From positions 1,426,001-1,490,000 of the forward strand of contig JAHBXH010000001.1 of NCBI GenBank assembly GCA_019636555.1: a stretch of DNA of 64,000 nt. The letters run 5' to 3'. The notes beneath the pieces were generated by a model. The model searched no databases. It saw only the letters and a program-made list of their open reading frames with translations, and had not been told where the DNA came from. The stretch comes from Phycisphaeraceae bacterium. GTDB taxonomy: Bacteria > Planctomycetota > Phycisphaerae > Phycisphaerales > UBA1924. The position numbers were made by a program, and so were the translations under genes. Positions 17,049-25,182 of the stretch are shown piece after piece. How positions within the stretch are numbered: the first letter of the stretch is position 1; every line of letters starts with the position of its first letter.

Positions 17049-17064
17049 TCAACTCGTTGGTTGA
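17049..17064. promoter_or_regulatory. candidate ArsR operator, site 1
   Basis: The 16-bp dyad TCAACTCGTTGGTTGA (TCAAC-N6-GTTGA) lies 32 bp before the regulator's ATG. It shares both half-sites with the perfect palindrome 39 bp downstream. It is placed to block the regulator's own promoter, which is typical autoregulation for ArsR proteins. Confidence 0.55.
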
Positions 17065-17087
17065 CTAAAACAAATGGAGGGGTAAAC

Positions 17088-17103
17088 TCAACCAAATGGT
17101 TGA
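17088..17103. promoter_or_regulatory. candidate ArsR operator, site 2, overlapping the start codon
   Basis: TCAACCAAATGGTTGA is an inverted repeat with seven-base arms around two central bases, and it contains the ATG of the ArsR gene (17096-17098). It matches site 1 in both half-sites. The intervening 23 bp include GGAGG at 17076-17080. Binding here would block both transcription and ribosome access. Confidence 0.55.
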
Positions 17104-17482
17104 TATTTCAGAACGCCGCCTTTCCCACGTGTTTGACGCGCTCTCGGACCCGGGACGCCGCTGGATTGTCCGGCGACTCGCCCAGAACCCGTGCACGCCC
17201 AGCGATCTCACCAAGCCGCTCCACATGTCGCTCCAGGGAGTGACCAAGCACGTCGCCGTGCTCGAACGCGCCGGAATCGTCAAACGCGAGAAGCGGGGCA
17301 GGCAGCGCATCCTCTCTTTAGAGGGAGCCTCGCTCCACGCCGCCGGCGCCTGGATCGATCACTATCGCGCGTTCTGGGAAACCAAGCTCGATGCGCTGGC
17401 TTCGCACGTCACAGGTCCGGCGCACTCCACGCATCCGGCGCGCGTCTCGCACGCCCCCGCACGAAAGGACCATCATCCATGA
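17096..17482 (+). CDS. ArsR-family winged-helix transcriptional regulator
   Basis: 128 residues. The DNA-binding domain is FDALSDPGRRWIVRRLAQ, then the helix-turn-helix around TPSDLTKPLHMSLQGVTKHV and the wing KREKRGRQRILSL. This is the subfamily that lacks the metal-binding cysteines and is usually paired with an SRPBCC (AHSA1) gene, as here: its TGA overlaps the ATG of the next gene. It probably represses its own operon through the two TCAAC-N6-GTTGA dyads. The His-rich C-terminal tail (HAPARKDHHP) is not part of the fold. The inducer is unknown. Confidence 0.9.
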   Translation: MVDISERRLSHVFDALSDPGRRWIVRRLAQNPCTPSDLTKPLHMSLQGVTKHVAVLERAGIVKREKRGRQRILSLEGASLHAAGAWIDHYRAFWETKLDALASHVTGPAHSTHPARVSHAPARKDHHP

Positions 17483-18000
17483 ATCAGCCAGAAATGAATC
17501 GCGGCCCGGAGGTTGTCGTCCAACGGTTTATTCCCGCTTCGCCGGCGCGCATCTTCCGGGCGCTCACGGTCGCGACCGAACTCGAGCGCTGGCTCTTCTC
17601 CGATGTGGAGACCCAGCCGCACAAGGGCGGCATGTACAAAATGCGATGGCGATCCGCGACCGACCACTCGCGCGATCACGACCGCTTCGGACGCTATCTC
17701 GAGATCGAGCACGATCGCAAAGTCGTTTTCGAGTGGAAGGGAGATCCTTCACAGAATCTCGGGTTGGGCGACATCCAGAGCACGGTTGTCACGATTACGC
17801 TCACGCCAGAGGGTGGCGGCACGATGGTCAAACTCGTCCACTCCGGCTGGCCGACCGACACAAGCGGCCAGGATTGGGCAGGCAAGCACCACGACGGCTG
17901 GTCTTTCTACCTCGAAAACCTGGCGAACTACCTGACTTCGGGTCCGGATCTGCGTGGGAGCCGACACGGCCAGAAAGTGAAGTCGCCCGTCGCGGGCTAG
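17479..18000 (+). CDS. SRPBCC (AHSA1-like) domain protein
   Basis: 173 residues, translationally coupled to the ArsR gene by ATGA. It begins the START/Bet v1 fold with VVVQRFIPASPARIFRALTV, followed by ELERWLFSD and the characteristic C-terminal part VKLVHSGWPTD ... HHDGWSFYLENLANYL. AHSA1-like proteins bind hydrophobic ligands in a deep cavity. ArsR-SRPBCC pairs are common stress or small-molecule response units. The ligand is unknown. Confidence 0.88.
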   Translation: MNQPEMNRGPEVVVQRFIPASPARIFRALTVATELERWLFSDVETQPHKGGMYKMRWRSATDHSRDHDRFGRYLEIEHDRKVVFEWKGDPSQNLGLGDIQSTVVTITLTPEGGGTMVKLVHSGWPTDTSGQDWAGKHHDGWSFYLENLANYLTSGPDLRGSRHGQKVKSPVAG

Positions 18001-18090
18001 ACAGCGATGACCGCCTCGAACCCGAGAGCGTTTCCAAGTTCTCCGCAATGCCGCGAATTCTGAGGGCACGGGAGCAAATCCCGCGGTTTC

Positions 18091-19803
18091 TTACAGCACG
18101 CTTCCGAAAAGGGAAAGCGATCGCACGCGGTCAATGCGCACGTTCACGAAACTCCCGGTCGGATCGCTCGCGTCCGGTTCACGGTCAAAGAACACGATCA
18201 GGTCGGTGTCAGTTCTGCCGCAGTATTGCGCCGGCGCGTTCGTTTCCTCCGAAGCTGCTTCGAGCTCCCCGACGCTCGAACATCCGCAGCCATCGCCGCA
18301 CGCGCCCGGGCCGCTCGACTCCCGATCTTCCCCTCCGATTGTCAGCGAGATGAGCGACTTGGGCTTCTCCGCGCGACGCCGCTTCTTTTCCTCGCGCTGG
18401 CTCGGCCCCTCCACGAAAATCTCGAGCGTGCTCCCGATGTTCTCGCGAGCCACGTCTTCCGCGATGCGGTTCTGAAGAGCGAGCAATTCGGTGTTCCTGC
18501 GGCGCTTGACCGTCTCCGGAACGTCATCCGGCAGCTTGTCGAACGCTGTCGTCCCCGGCCGGGGTGAGTATTTGAAAATGAAGCTGTTTTTGTACCGCGC
18601 ACGCTCCATCAGCCGCGTCGTCGCGACAAAATCCTCTTCGGTCTCGGTCGGGAAACCCACGATGAAATCGCCGGAGATCCCGAGCGGCCGGCCCTTGTCG
18701 GGCTCGTGCAGGTACGAGCGCGCCCGGTCCACAAACTCCAGGTACTCGCCCACCGTGTAGCCGCGATTCATGAGCTTGAGAATGCGGTCGGAACCAGTTT
18801 GCGCCGGAACGTGCAAGTAGCGGCAGATCCGCGGGTGATCGCGGATCACTTCCAGCACATCATCGCCGAAATCGCGTGGATAGCTCGTGACGAAGCGGAG
18901 CCTGCGGATCGCGGGCACCTCCTCGTGGATCCGCGAAAGCAAATCGGCGAACGTCGTTGTGGAATCCCCTGCGAAGGGATCGCGCCGATGTCCTCCCGTG
19001 AAACTCCGTCCTTTCTGAGGCTGAATCAGCCCGTTCACTGTTACCGCCGCGCCGTGCTCAAAGCGATAGTGGTTTACGGTCTGACCGAGAAGCGTGATCT
19101 CGATGACGCCCGCGTCCGCAAGGCGCTTGCACTCGTCGATGATGTGCTCGGGAGGCCGGTGAATTTCGGCCCCGCGCGTAAAGGGAACCACGCAATATGT
19201 GCAGAACTTGTTGCACCCGCGCGTGATGCGTACGTACGCGCTCCGCCCTTTCGAACCGATCTCGTCAATGGGAGACACCGCGCGCGAAAGATCCAGCATC
19301 TCGAGCGAATCCTCCGCCGCGGCAAGCGTGCCGCTCCGGCGCGAAGCGCTCCCCTGCAGCGCGATCTGCCGCGCCGAAACCACCCGGTGCTCGCCCGGCG
19401 AATTCTGATCCGGAATCGGGTTAGCAGCCAGCGAGCCGTTGGTGCGCACCGCATTGTCAAGAAGGGCCGGCAGCTTGTCGAGTTCGGCCGGGCCGACCAG
19501 CACGTCGACCACCGGCATGCGCCTCACAAGCGCCTCGCCGTCGCGTTCCGCTAAGCAACCAAGGACGCCAACCACGAGAGAGGGATCGGCCTTCTTTCGC
19601 AGCGTCATTTCACCCAGGCGCGACCACACCTTCTGTTCCGCAAGCTCGCGAACCGAGCAGGTGTTGTACAGAACGACCTCCGCGTCCGCGGCGTCCGGCG
19701 TCATCCGATATCCGAGCGCGCGCAGCTGCCCCGTGACCAGCTCCGAATCGAGCTCGTTCATCTGGCAGCCAAATGTTTCGATATACACGCGCTTCGAAGC
19801 CAT
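18091..19803 (-). CDS. miaB: tRNA-2-methylthio-N6-dimethylallyladenosine synthase
   Basis: 570 residues. UPF0004 domain cysteines C13 (FGCQMNE), C49 (NTCSVRE) and C83 (LGCLAER) bind one 4Fe-4S cluster. The radical-SAM motif CNKFCTYC (C197, C201, C204) binds the other. A TRAM domain ends the protein. MiaB adds methylthio groups to A37 of tRNAs that read U-starting codons. It is about 100 residues longer than E. coli MiaB because of two insertions: about 40 residues before the radical-SAM motif (near 122-185), and about 60 within the TRAM region, with an extra cysteine cluster (C502, C506, C508). The ATG at 19803 has no clear ribosome site but gives the conserved N-terminus MASKRVYIETFGCQ. Confidence 0.93.
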   Translation of the reverse strand: MASKRVYIETFGCQMNELDSELVTGQLRALGYRMTPDAADAEVVLYNTCSVRELAEQKVWSRLGEMTLRKKADPSLVVGVLGCLAERDGEALVRRMPVVDVLVGPAELDKLPALLDNAVRTNGSLAANPIPDQNSPGEHRVVSARQIALQGSASRRSGTLAAAEDSLEMLDLSRAVSPIDEIGSKGRSAYVRITRGCNKFCTYCVVPFTRGAEIHRPPEHIIDECKRLADAGVIEITLLGQTVNHYRFEHGAAVTVNGLIQPQKGRSFTGGHRRDPFAGDSTTTFADLLSRIHEEVPAIRRLRFVTSYPRDFGDDVLEVIRDHPRICRYLHVPAQTGSDRILKLMNRGYTVGEYLEFVDRARSYLHEPDKGRPLGISGDFIVGFPTETEEDFVATTRLMERARYKNSFIFKYSPRPGTTAFDKLPDDVPETVKRRRNTELLALQNRIAEDVARENIGSTLEIFVEGPSQREEKKRRRAEKPKSLISLTIGGEDRESSGPGACGDGCGCSSVGELEAASEETNAPAQYCGRTDTDLIVFFDREPDASDPTGSFVNVRIDRVRSLSLFGSVL

Positions 19804-19955
19804 GAAGCACAAGAGTATGAGCAGGAACGCCGGCCGTGAGAAGCATCGGGCTCCCCTGCCGGTTTGCTCGAGAGCGGGGGCCAACCAGTCTGGAGGTGAG
19901 CAGGCGAGCACGAGGGGAGGTGGGACCGCACGGATTGTCTTCGCTTTGCCCCTTC

Positions 19956-20003
19956 GCCACTCCGCCACCTTGCCACTCTGCCACCTTGCCACTCTGCCAC
20001 TTC
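19956..20003. repeat. six tandem copies of an 8-bp repeat
   Basis: Six consecutive octamers of the form GCCACYYY (GCCACTCC, GCCACCTT, GCCACTCT, GCCACCTT, GCCACTCT, GCCACTTC) lie in the 221-bp gap between divergent miaB and the sensor kinase, ending 21 bp before the kinase start. Nothing else is recognisable in this gap. Confidence 0.8.
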
Positions 20004-20024
20004 TCTCCTCCGTACTCTTCCCGC

Positions 20025-21731
20025 GTGTTTCGCGGCATCTCGCTCGCCAATAAGTGCCTTCTCCTGTTCGGCGGCGCCGTTGCCGCGATCGTTCTCGCGG
20101 CGCTGGTTTTCCCGTTCTTTCGGATGAACTCGCTGGTCGACGAAGGGCAGCTGGAGCTTTCGCGCCAGATGGTCGACCACTGGGAGCAGGCCGAGCGTCA
20201 GGTCAAAGCGGCGTCGTTCGGCCTGTTCGATCCCTCGGTGCTGACGTCCCGCCCGCGCCAGCCGCTGCGGTTTGTCGCCAAGGACGAATACCCGAAACCA
20301 GGCACAGAGGGATACGCCGGCGTCCCCGCGAAGCGCATCGGACTGTCGGAAGCGAGCTCGATCGGCGCGAACGACCGCTTCGTCGCGCGCGCGATCGCGG
20401 CCCTCGAATCGGACCCGGCGCGCCAGGATTTCCAGCAGGCGCGCTGGGCCGGAACGATGCGCGAGTACCGCTACGCCAAGGCTGTGCGGGCCGACATCGA
20501 AGGAACGCAGAAGCTCATCGGGCTGGTGCTGCTCGATCGCTCGAGCCACGAGCCGATTCGGCTTCTGCTGATTAACACGGCGTATTTGTTTTCGGCCGGG
20601 CTGTTTGTTTCCGCCTTTGCTGTGCTGATGTTCTATCTCATCACGCACCACCTCATCCTCCAGCCGGTGCGCACGCTTAAGACGACGGCCGAGCGCGTCC
20701 GCGAGGGCGATCTCACCATCCGGTCCGAAATCACCACCGGCGACGAATTCGAAGAACTCGCCGACACGTTCAATCTGATGCTGCACGACCTCGAGAACCG
20801 CCAGGTCGAGCTCCGCGCACTCAACGCCGCGATGAACCTGAAAGTGGATGAGCTCACGCAGTCCAACTCGGCGCTCTACGAAGCCGCGAAGCTCAAGGGC
20901 GATTTCCTCGCCAATGTCAGCCATGAGCTGCGCACGCCTCTCAACGCCATCATCGGTTTCGCCGACCTGCTTATCGAAGTGGCGCAGGCCGAACTCGCCG
21001 CCGGCGACGACTCGACGCGGCTCTCCAAGCGCCTTCGTTTTCTCGAGAACATTCACAACGCGGCGCGAGACCTGCTCGAAATGATCAACGGTCTGCTCGA
21101 GATGGCGAAGATCGAAGCCGGCCGCTACGAACTCCGCATCGAAAAAATGAACCTGCAGACGACCTGCGAAGCGCTCGCCGGCCTCATCTTCCCGCTCGCT
21201 TCCCAGAAAGACGTCAAGGTGAATCTCGAAATCGCGCCCGACCTGCCGCTCGTCGAGACCGACGTCAAGAAATTCCGCCAGGTGATCTTCAACTTCCTTT
21301 CCAACGCCGTAAAGTTCACGCCCGGCGCCGGTTCGCCGGGCGGCCACAAGGGCGAGATCACCCTGCGCGCCGAGCGGCTGATCGGCGCACGGCCTGATAC
21401 GGAAGAATCACCGGCGGATCGCGTCCGAGTCAGTGTGATCGACAACGGCCCGGGCATTGCCCCCGAAGATCAGGCCCGCATCTTCGACAAGTTCCAGCAA
21501 CTCTCCGGTGGACACGCGCGCGAGCACACCGGCACCGGCCTCGGTCTTGCCATCTGCAAGGAACTCGCGGGCGTGCTGCAGGGCGAGATCCAGATCGTCA
21601 GCGACATCGGGCGCGGCAGCATGTTCAGCCTCATAATGCCGCTCCATCCCGATCCGGGAATCTCGCGGGAAACCGAAGCGGAAGCCAGGTTCCGCGGCGC
21701 GCTCCGAAGCGCGGCCTCGGCAACCCCGTAG
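20025..21731 (+). CDS. membrane sensor histidine kinase with HAMP domain
   Basis: 568 residues from a GTG start. One membrane helix is near the N-terminus (CLLLFGGAVAAIVLAALVF) and a second at about 190-212 (LFVSAFAVLMFYLI), enclosing an extracytoplasmic sensor of about 150 residues. A HAMP domain follows (QPVRTLKTTAERVREGDL), then the H box NVSHELRTPLNAI, N box VIFNFLSNAVKF, G1 DNGPGIAPED, F box FDKFQQ and G2 GTGLGLAICKEL. All catalytic parts are intact. No response regulator gene is adjacent, so it is an orphan. The sensor domain has no cofactor motif that I can see. The 8-bp repeats lie directly upstream. Confidence 0.93.
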   Translation: MFRGISLANKCLLLFGGAVAAIVLAALVFPFFRMNSLVDEGQLELSRQMVDHWEQAERQVKAASFGLFDPSVLTSRPRQPLRFVAKDEYPKPGTEGYAGVPAKRIGLSEASSIGANDRFVARAIAALESDPARQDFQQARWAGTMREYRYAKAVRADIEGTQKLIGLVLLDRSSHEPIRLLLINTAYLFSAGLFVSAFAVLMFYLITHHLILQPVRTLKTTAERVREGDLTIRSEITTGDEFEELADTFNLMLHDLENRQVELRALNAAMNLKVDELTQSNSALYEAAKLKGDFLANVSHELRTPLNAIIGFADLLIEVAQAELAAGDDSTRLSKRLRFLENIHNAARDLLEMINGLLEMAKIEAGRYELRIEKMNLQTTCEALAGLIFPLASQKDVKVNLEIAPDLPLVETDVKKFRQVIFNFLSNAVKFTPGAGSPGGHKGEITLRAERLIGARPDTEESPADRVRVSVIDNGPGIAPEDQARIFDKFQQLSGGHAREHTGTGLGLAICKELAGVLQGEIQIVSDIGRGSMFSLIMPLHPDPGISRETEAEARFRGALRSAASATP

Positions 21732-21732
21732 C

Positions 21733-21767
21733 GCGACCCAAGTTGCGACCAAAGTTGCGACCCAAAG
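21733..21767. repeat. three tandem copies of a 12-bp repeat
   Basis: GCGACCCAAGTT, GCGACCAAAGTT and GCGACCCAAAG follow each other immediately after the sensor kinase stop and before the convergent TraB-like gene. No terminator hairpin is visible in this gap. Confidence 0.75.
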
Positions 21768-21786
21768 CCCGTCGCCCCGCAATCGG

Positions 21787-22674
21787 CTATCCGCCACCGT
21801 CGATCGCCGACTTCGCTCGGACCGCGTGGCTTGAGCCGCACACGACCAATACCCGCTCGCCCTTCGCGCACAGATCGAGCACGCACCGGGCCATCTGCTC
21901 TGTCCGCACGTCGCGGCTGGCCTCCGCGATCTCCGAAAGGTACCCCGGCCAGCCGAACTCGTCGCTCGTGTCGCGCCAATCGGGCAAGCCGCGGAAATCT
22001 CGCGCCCAGACGCGATCGATCTCTCGTACGCTCGCGAACGAGTTCTCCAATCCCCGCCAACGCACGCGACTCGCCCGATTGCTCTCGAGCGCCGCATCCG
22101 GATCCGCCGGCTTGCCGTGCCGCAGGTCGCTGACGTACGGCCGCAGAATGTAGAAGAGCGCGACTCGTTCTTTCGGAAACCGATTCAGCATGGCGCTCGT
22201 CTCGTCATCGCGCGTCGGTTCCCACGACCAGGTGGGGATTCCCGAAGACCGCGCCAACGACAGCGCCATGCCCGCCTCACCAAATTGTCGGACCGGATCG
22301 CCCAGCCCCGCGATCGGCGAGCCGGGGCGGCCTTCGACCAAGACAACCGTGGGTGAGAACTCCTTAAAGAGCCGACGCATTTCGGCGATCTGCTTGCACT
22401 CCGGGTCCTTCGTGTGCTCCGCACCGAACACAAGCGCCTCGCCCCCGGCGACGCGAGCGCGAAAGACAAACGGCCGCGCGTGCGACGGCAAAACCCTGTC
22501 GTACTCGACCGCACTCATGATGGGAACCACGAGCCGCGTCGCCGCGTCCGGTTGATATCGTGCCGGCGACCTCCACGCCACTTTCAACATCCAAAGAGAA
22601 ACAAAGAGCGCGAGCCCCGCCGCGATCCCCGCGACCCACCGAAACGCCCGTCGCCATTTCGTTGCCATTCCCAC
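21787..22674 (-). CDS. membrane-anchored TraB/GumN-like protein
   Basis: 295 residues with one N-terminal membrane helix (AGIAAGLALFVSLWML). The body has LVFGAEHTKDPECKQIAEMR, a Glu-rich segment VVLVEGRPG, and a C-terminal VLVVCGSSHAVRAKSAI. The GxxH near the start, the EGR motif and the GSSH near the end resemble the conserved positions of the TraB/PrgY/GumN (Tiki-like) superfamily, which contains putative metalloproteases. The match is by motif only. The start is GTG at 22674, with ATG six bases downstream as an alternative. It is convergent with the sensor kinase. Confidence 0.6.
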   Translation of the reverse strand: MGMATKWRRAFRWVAGIAAGLALFVSLWMLKVAWRSPARYQPDAATRLVVPIMSAVEYDRVLPSHARPFVFRARVAGGEALVFGAEHTKDPECKQIAEMRRLFKEFSPTVVLVEGRPGSPIAGLGDPVRQFGEAGMALSLARSSGIPTWSWEPTRDDETSAMLNRFPKERVALFYILRPYVSDLRHGKPADPDAALESNRASRVRWRGLENSFASVREIDRVWARDFRGLPDWRDTSDEFGWPGYLSEIAEASRDVRTEQMARCVLDLCAKGERVLVVCGSSHAVRAKSAIDGGG

Positions 22675-22722
22675 TTCATGGGTTTCCGCGCCAATCGATT
22701 GCGGCTTGTACCGCCAGAATCA

Positions 22723-22736
22723 ATTCCGCATTCCGC
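22723..22736. repeat. short heptamer tract
   Basis: Two perfect copies of ATTCCGC followed by ATCCCC lie in the 69-bp gap after the yraN stop. It resembles the heptamer tracts at 29894 and 35032. Confidence 0.5.
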
Positions 22737-22743
22737 ATCCCCA

Positions 22744-23196
22744 TCACATCCTCACCACGTTCTCAAAATACCTCAGCCGCACGCGCTCGCGCCACGTCCC
22801 GGGGTCGAACAGGTCCACGCCGGCGACATCGATTCGTACAGGTCGATCGAGCCGCCGGTGCCGGCGCTTCAGTTCGAGCGCCAATTCCACGAGCCGCTCG
22901 CGTTTTTCCTGGTCGACGGCCTCTTCCGCCGGGAGAAACGGCGCCTCCCATCCGCTCTTCACCGCGCGCGCCTTGACCTCGATCAGTATCAGAAGCGACT
23001 CGTCGTCCGGCTCGCACACAAGATCGATCTCGCCTTTCGAAAGCCGCACGTTCCGATCGAGCACGCGTAGCCCGCGCCTCTTGGCATACCGCGCCGCGGC
23101 CGCCTCGCCACGGCGACCAACAAACGCCGAGTCGTAGTCCGACCTGCCCAAAAACCGCCCGATTGCTCGCAGCGTTCCTCTCATGCCCTCACCCAT
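22744..23196 (-). CDS. yraN: UPF0102 (YraN) nuclease-fold protein
   Basis: 150 residues. The family signature is complete: RRGEAAAARYAKRRGLRVLD, then KGEIDLVC and ILIEVKAR, which supply the acidic and lysine positions of a PD-(D/E)xK nuclease fold. The biological role of the family is not established. The ATG at 23196 lies five bases after the stop of the SurA-like gene, implying co-translation; a second ATG at 23184 is possible. Confidence 0.88.
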   Translation of the reverse strand: MGEGMRGTLRAIGRFLGRSDYDSAFVGRRGEAAAARYAKRRGLRVLDRNVRLSKGEIDLVCEPDDESLLILIEVKARAVKSGWEAPFLPAEEAVDQEKRERLVELALELKRRHRRLDRPVRIDVAGVDLFDPGTWRERVRLRYFENVVRM

Positions 23197-23201
23197 CTCA
23201 A

Positions 23202-24533
23202 CTAGTTGGATTGCGAATCGATTCCGAAGACACGATCTTCCGCGAGGGCGAGCAATCGATCGGTCATCACGTCCACATCCGTGAAGCTTGCCCGCTTCTT
23301 CAGGCGATCGACGAACTTGTACTTCTCGTAATCGTTCTTTCCCTGCGCCAGTCGGTTCTCGAGAAACAACTGTGCCGCGTACAGGTCTTCCGATACCTTC
23401 CAAATCCGCTCGAGCTTGATCCAGTAGGCGCTTCCCCGGAATGAAATCGGTCCCACCCATTCGCCCGGCTTCAGTTTGCGCACTTCTTCGTTCAGCTCCT
23501 TCGGGCCGAGCAGGTCCGCTTTCGAATAGTCGCCCTCGAACGGACGGTTGAGCAGGCGATCCTGCTCATCCATGTAGGCGGTCTTTTCTTCTGCAATCTC
23601 ATCAAAGGTCGTTCCCGACGCGAGCAGGCCGCGGATGCGGTCGATTTCCTTCGTATCTCTTTCCGAAACGGTGAAAATGAGGAACGATGCGATCGGCGCC
23701 GGATTGAACATGTCGTAGTTCTTCTCGTACGCGATCTGAATGTCGCGCCAGCTCACGTTGGCGCGGCTGTAGATTCTGGTCTGCAGAATGAATCTGATGA
23801 GCTCCTGCTGCTCGCGGTTCTTCATCGTCTGATCGAGAGATGTCCCATTCTGCGCTGAAAGATTCTCGTTCGCCGCCGCCTCGATGCCCCGGTTCTCAGC
23901 GACAACTTCGCTCCGCACCGACTGAAGCCAGTTGAAGAACCCCGCTTTCTGTTCGGGCTGCAACTGATTCAGCGCCTCGGCCCGCAGCACTTCATCTTCG
24001 ATGATCGCGTCGAGTTTCTGCTGAATCTGCGTGCGCGCAAACTGCCTCCACGCCTTCTTCGCCAACTTGGGGTTCGCCTTGTACATCTCTTCGTACTTGG
24101 CTTTGAGGCGATCGATCATGTCGTTGAGAAACGCCGAGGCGTAGATCGCGCGGTTGTTCACGTCGCCGACCTTCGCGTCCACAAAGACCGGGCGACCGAC
24201 CGGCTCGGGCATGCGCGCGTTGAGCGTCGGTTCGCCCGGCTCGGCCGAAACATCGAGAAGTCCCTCGCTCGCGGAGACCGGCCCCGTCCGCAGGGGCCGG
24301 GCCGCCGTCGGTACTGCTTCGTCCTTGCCGCTCGCGGGTTGGGGCCCGGCCGCCGCCGCGGGAGCCTGAAACTCCGCCGCCGTGATGGACTTGGTCGCGG
24401 GCCTGACCGCTGTCGCCACGTTGCCGGACGAACAACCCCACAGGCTCACGGAGGCGAGAATCACGCCGACCGCCGCCTTAGCATTCAACTGCGGCGTTGC
24501 ACAATCCCTTGCGCGATCACGAGAGGTTTTCAT
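23202..24533 (-). CDS. SurA/PpiC-like peptidyl-prolyl isomerase lipoprotein
   Basis: 443 residues. The N-terminal ASVSLWGCSSG is a lipobox, so the protein should be a lipidated envelope protein. After a Pro/Ala linker (about 45-105) comes a SurA-N-like helical region (VNNRAIYASAFLNDMIDRLK). A parvulin-like domain follows at about 300-400 (IASFLIFTVSERD ... LKPGEWVGPISFRGSAYWIK). SurA relatives chaperone outer-membrane proteins. The long n-region before the lipobox is unusual, and a TTG 15 codons downstream would give a more normal signal. As annotated, its ATG shares the tetramer CATG with the divergent DUF1844 gene. Confidence 0.8.
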   Translation of the reverse strand: MKTSRDRARDCATPQLNAKAAVGVILASVSLWGCSSGNVATAVRPATKSITAAEFQAPAAAAGPQPASGKDEAVPTAARPLRTGPVSASEGLLDVSAEPGEPTLNARMPEPVGRPVFVDAKVGDVNNRAIYASAFLNDMIDRLKAKYEEMYKANPKLAKKAWRQFARTQIQQKLDAIIEDEVLRAEALNQLQPEQKAGFFNWLQSVRSEVVAENRGIEAAANENLSAQNGTSLDQTMKNREQQELIRFILQTRIYSRANVSWRDIQIAYEKNYDMFNPAPIASFLIFTVSERDTKEIDRIRGLLASGTTFDEIAEEKTAYMDEQDRLLNRPFEGDYSKADLLGPKELNEEVRKLKPGEWVGPISFRGSAYWIKLERIWKVSEDLYAAQLFLENRLAQGKNDYEKYKFVDRLKKRASFTDVDVMTDRLLALAEDRVFGIDSQSN

Positions 24534-25086
24534 GTCGAACGCAGGCCCTTCCGGTTCAAGTGGGGGATCAAGTGGTGGGGCGGGCGGAGGCGAGGCTCCC
24601 AAGATTATCATCGATACGGATTGGAAGAGCCAGGCTCAGGCCGAGAAGGAAAAGCTCGCGGCGGCAGAGTCCGCCAAAAAGGCTCAGCAGCAGGCGAAGA
24701 CCGATGTGGGCGGACCCGGCGCGCCGCGCGAAGAAGGCCCTGTCGGCATCCAGGATCTCATCTCGCTCCTCGTGAGCCAGACGCTGATGTACCTCGGTGC
24801 GGTTCCCGATCCGCAGTCCGGTCGCGCCATCGTCGCGCCGGAATACGCCAAGCTGCACATCGACATGCTCGCGGCACTCGAAGAGAAAACCAAAGGCAAC
24901 CTTTCTGAGACCGAGTCCAAACTGCTCAGCCGCGCGCTGCACGAACTCCGCATGGAGTACGTCGAGATTTCCAATTACGTGAACAAAGCAATTGCCGAGG
25001 GCAAGATCAAGCCCGGCGCTGCGGGCGTCGGATCCGGCTCACCGGGGATTATCGGCGCAACGGGAAGCGTGCCGCTCCCGCCCTGA
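24532..25086 (+). CDS. DUF1844 family protein
   Basis: 184 residues. The conserved block is GIQDLISLLVSQTLMYLG, followed by the helical LHIDMLAALEEKTKGNLSET and LLSRALHELRMEYVEI, which is characteristic of DUF1844. The N-terminus is Gly/Ser rich and the region at 40-60 is Lys, Gln and Ala rich. The ATG at 24532 has a good ribosome site (GAGAGG, five-base gap). The function of the family is unknown. It is a small helical protein found in many planctomycetes and other bacteria. Confidence 0.88.
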   Translation: MSNAGPSGSSGGSSGGAGGGEAPKIIIDTDWKSQAQAEKEKLAAAESAKKAQQQAKTDVGGPGAPREEGPVGIQDLISLLVSQTLMYLGAVPDPQSGRAIVAPEYAKLHIDMLAALEEKTKGNLSETESKLLSRALHELRMEYVEISNYVNKAIAEGKIKPGAAGVGSGSPGIIGATGSVPLPP

Positions 25087-25182
25087 TTTGTCGCGTGAAA
25101 AAGTGGATGACCGACGGCGCGCCGCTACGATGCGATTCGTCGCGATTTCGCGCCACTTTGCGCGGATTCCGGCGTCTCCGGG

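Noticed and set aside
19956..20003. Possible CRISPR array
   Set aside because: Units are only 8 bp with no spacers, so this is a simple tandem repeat.
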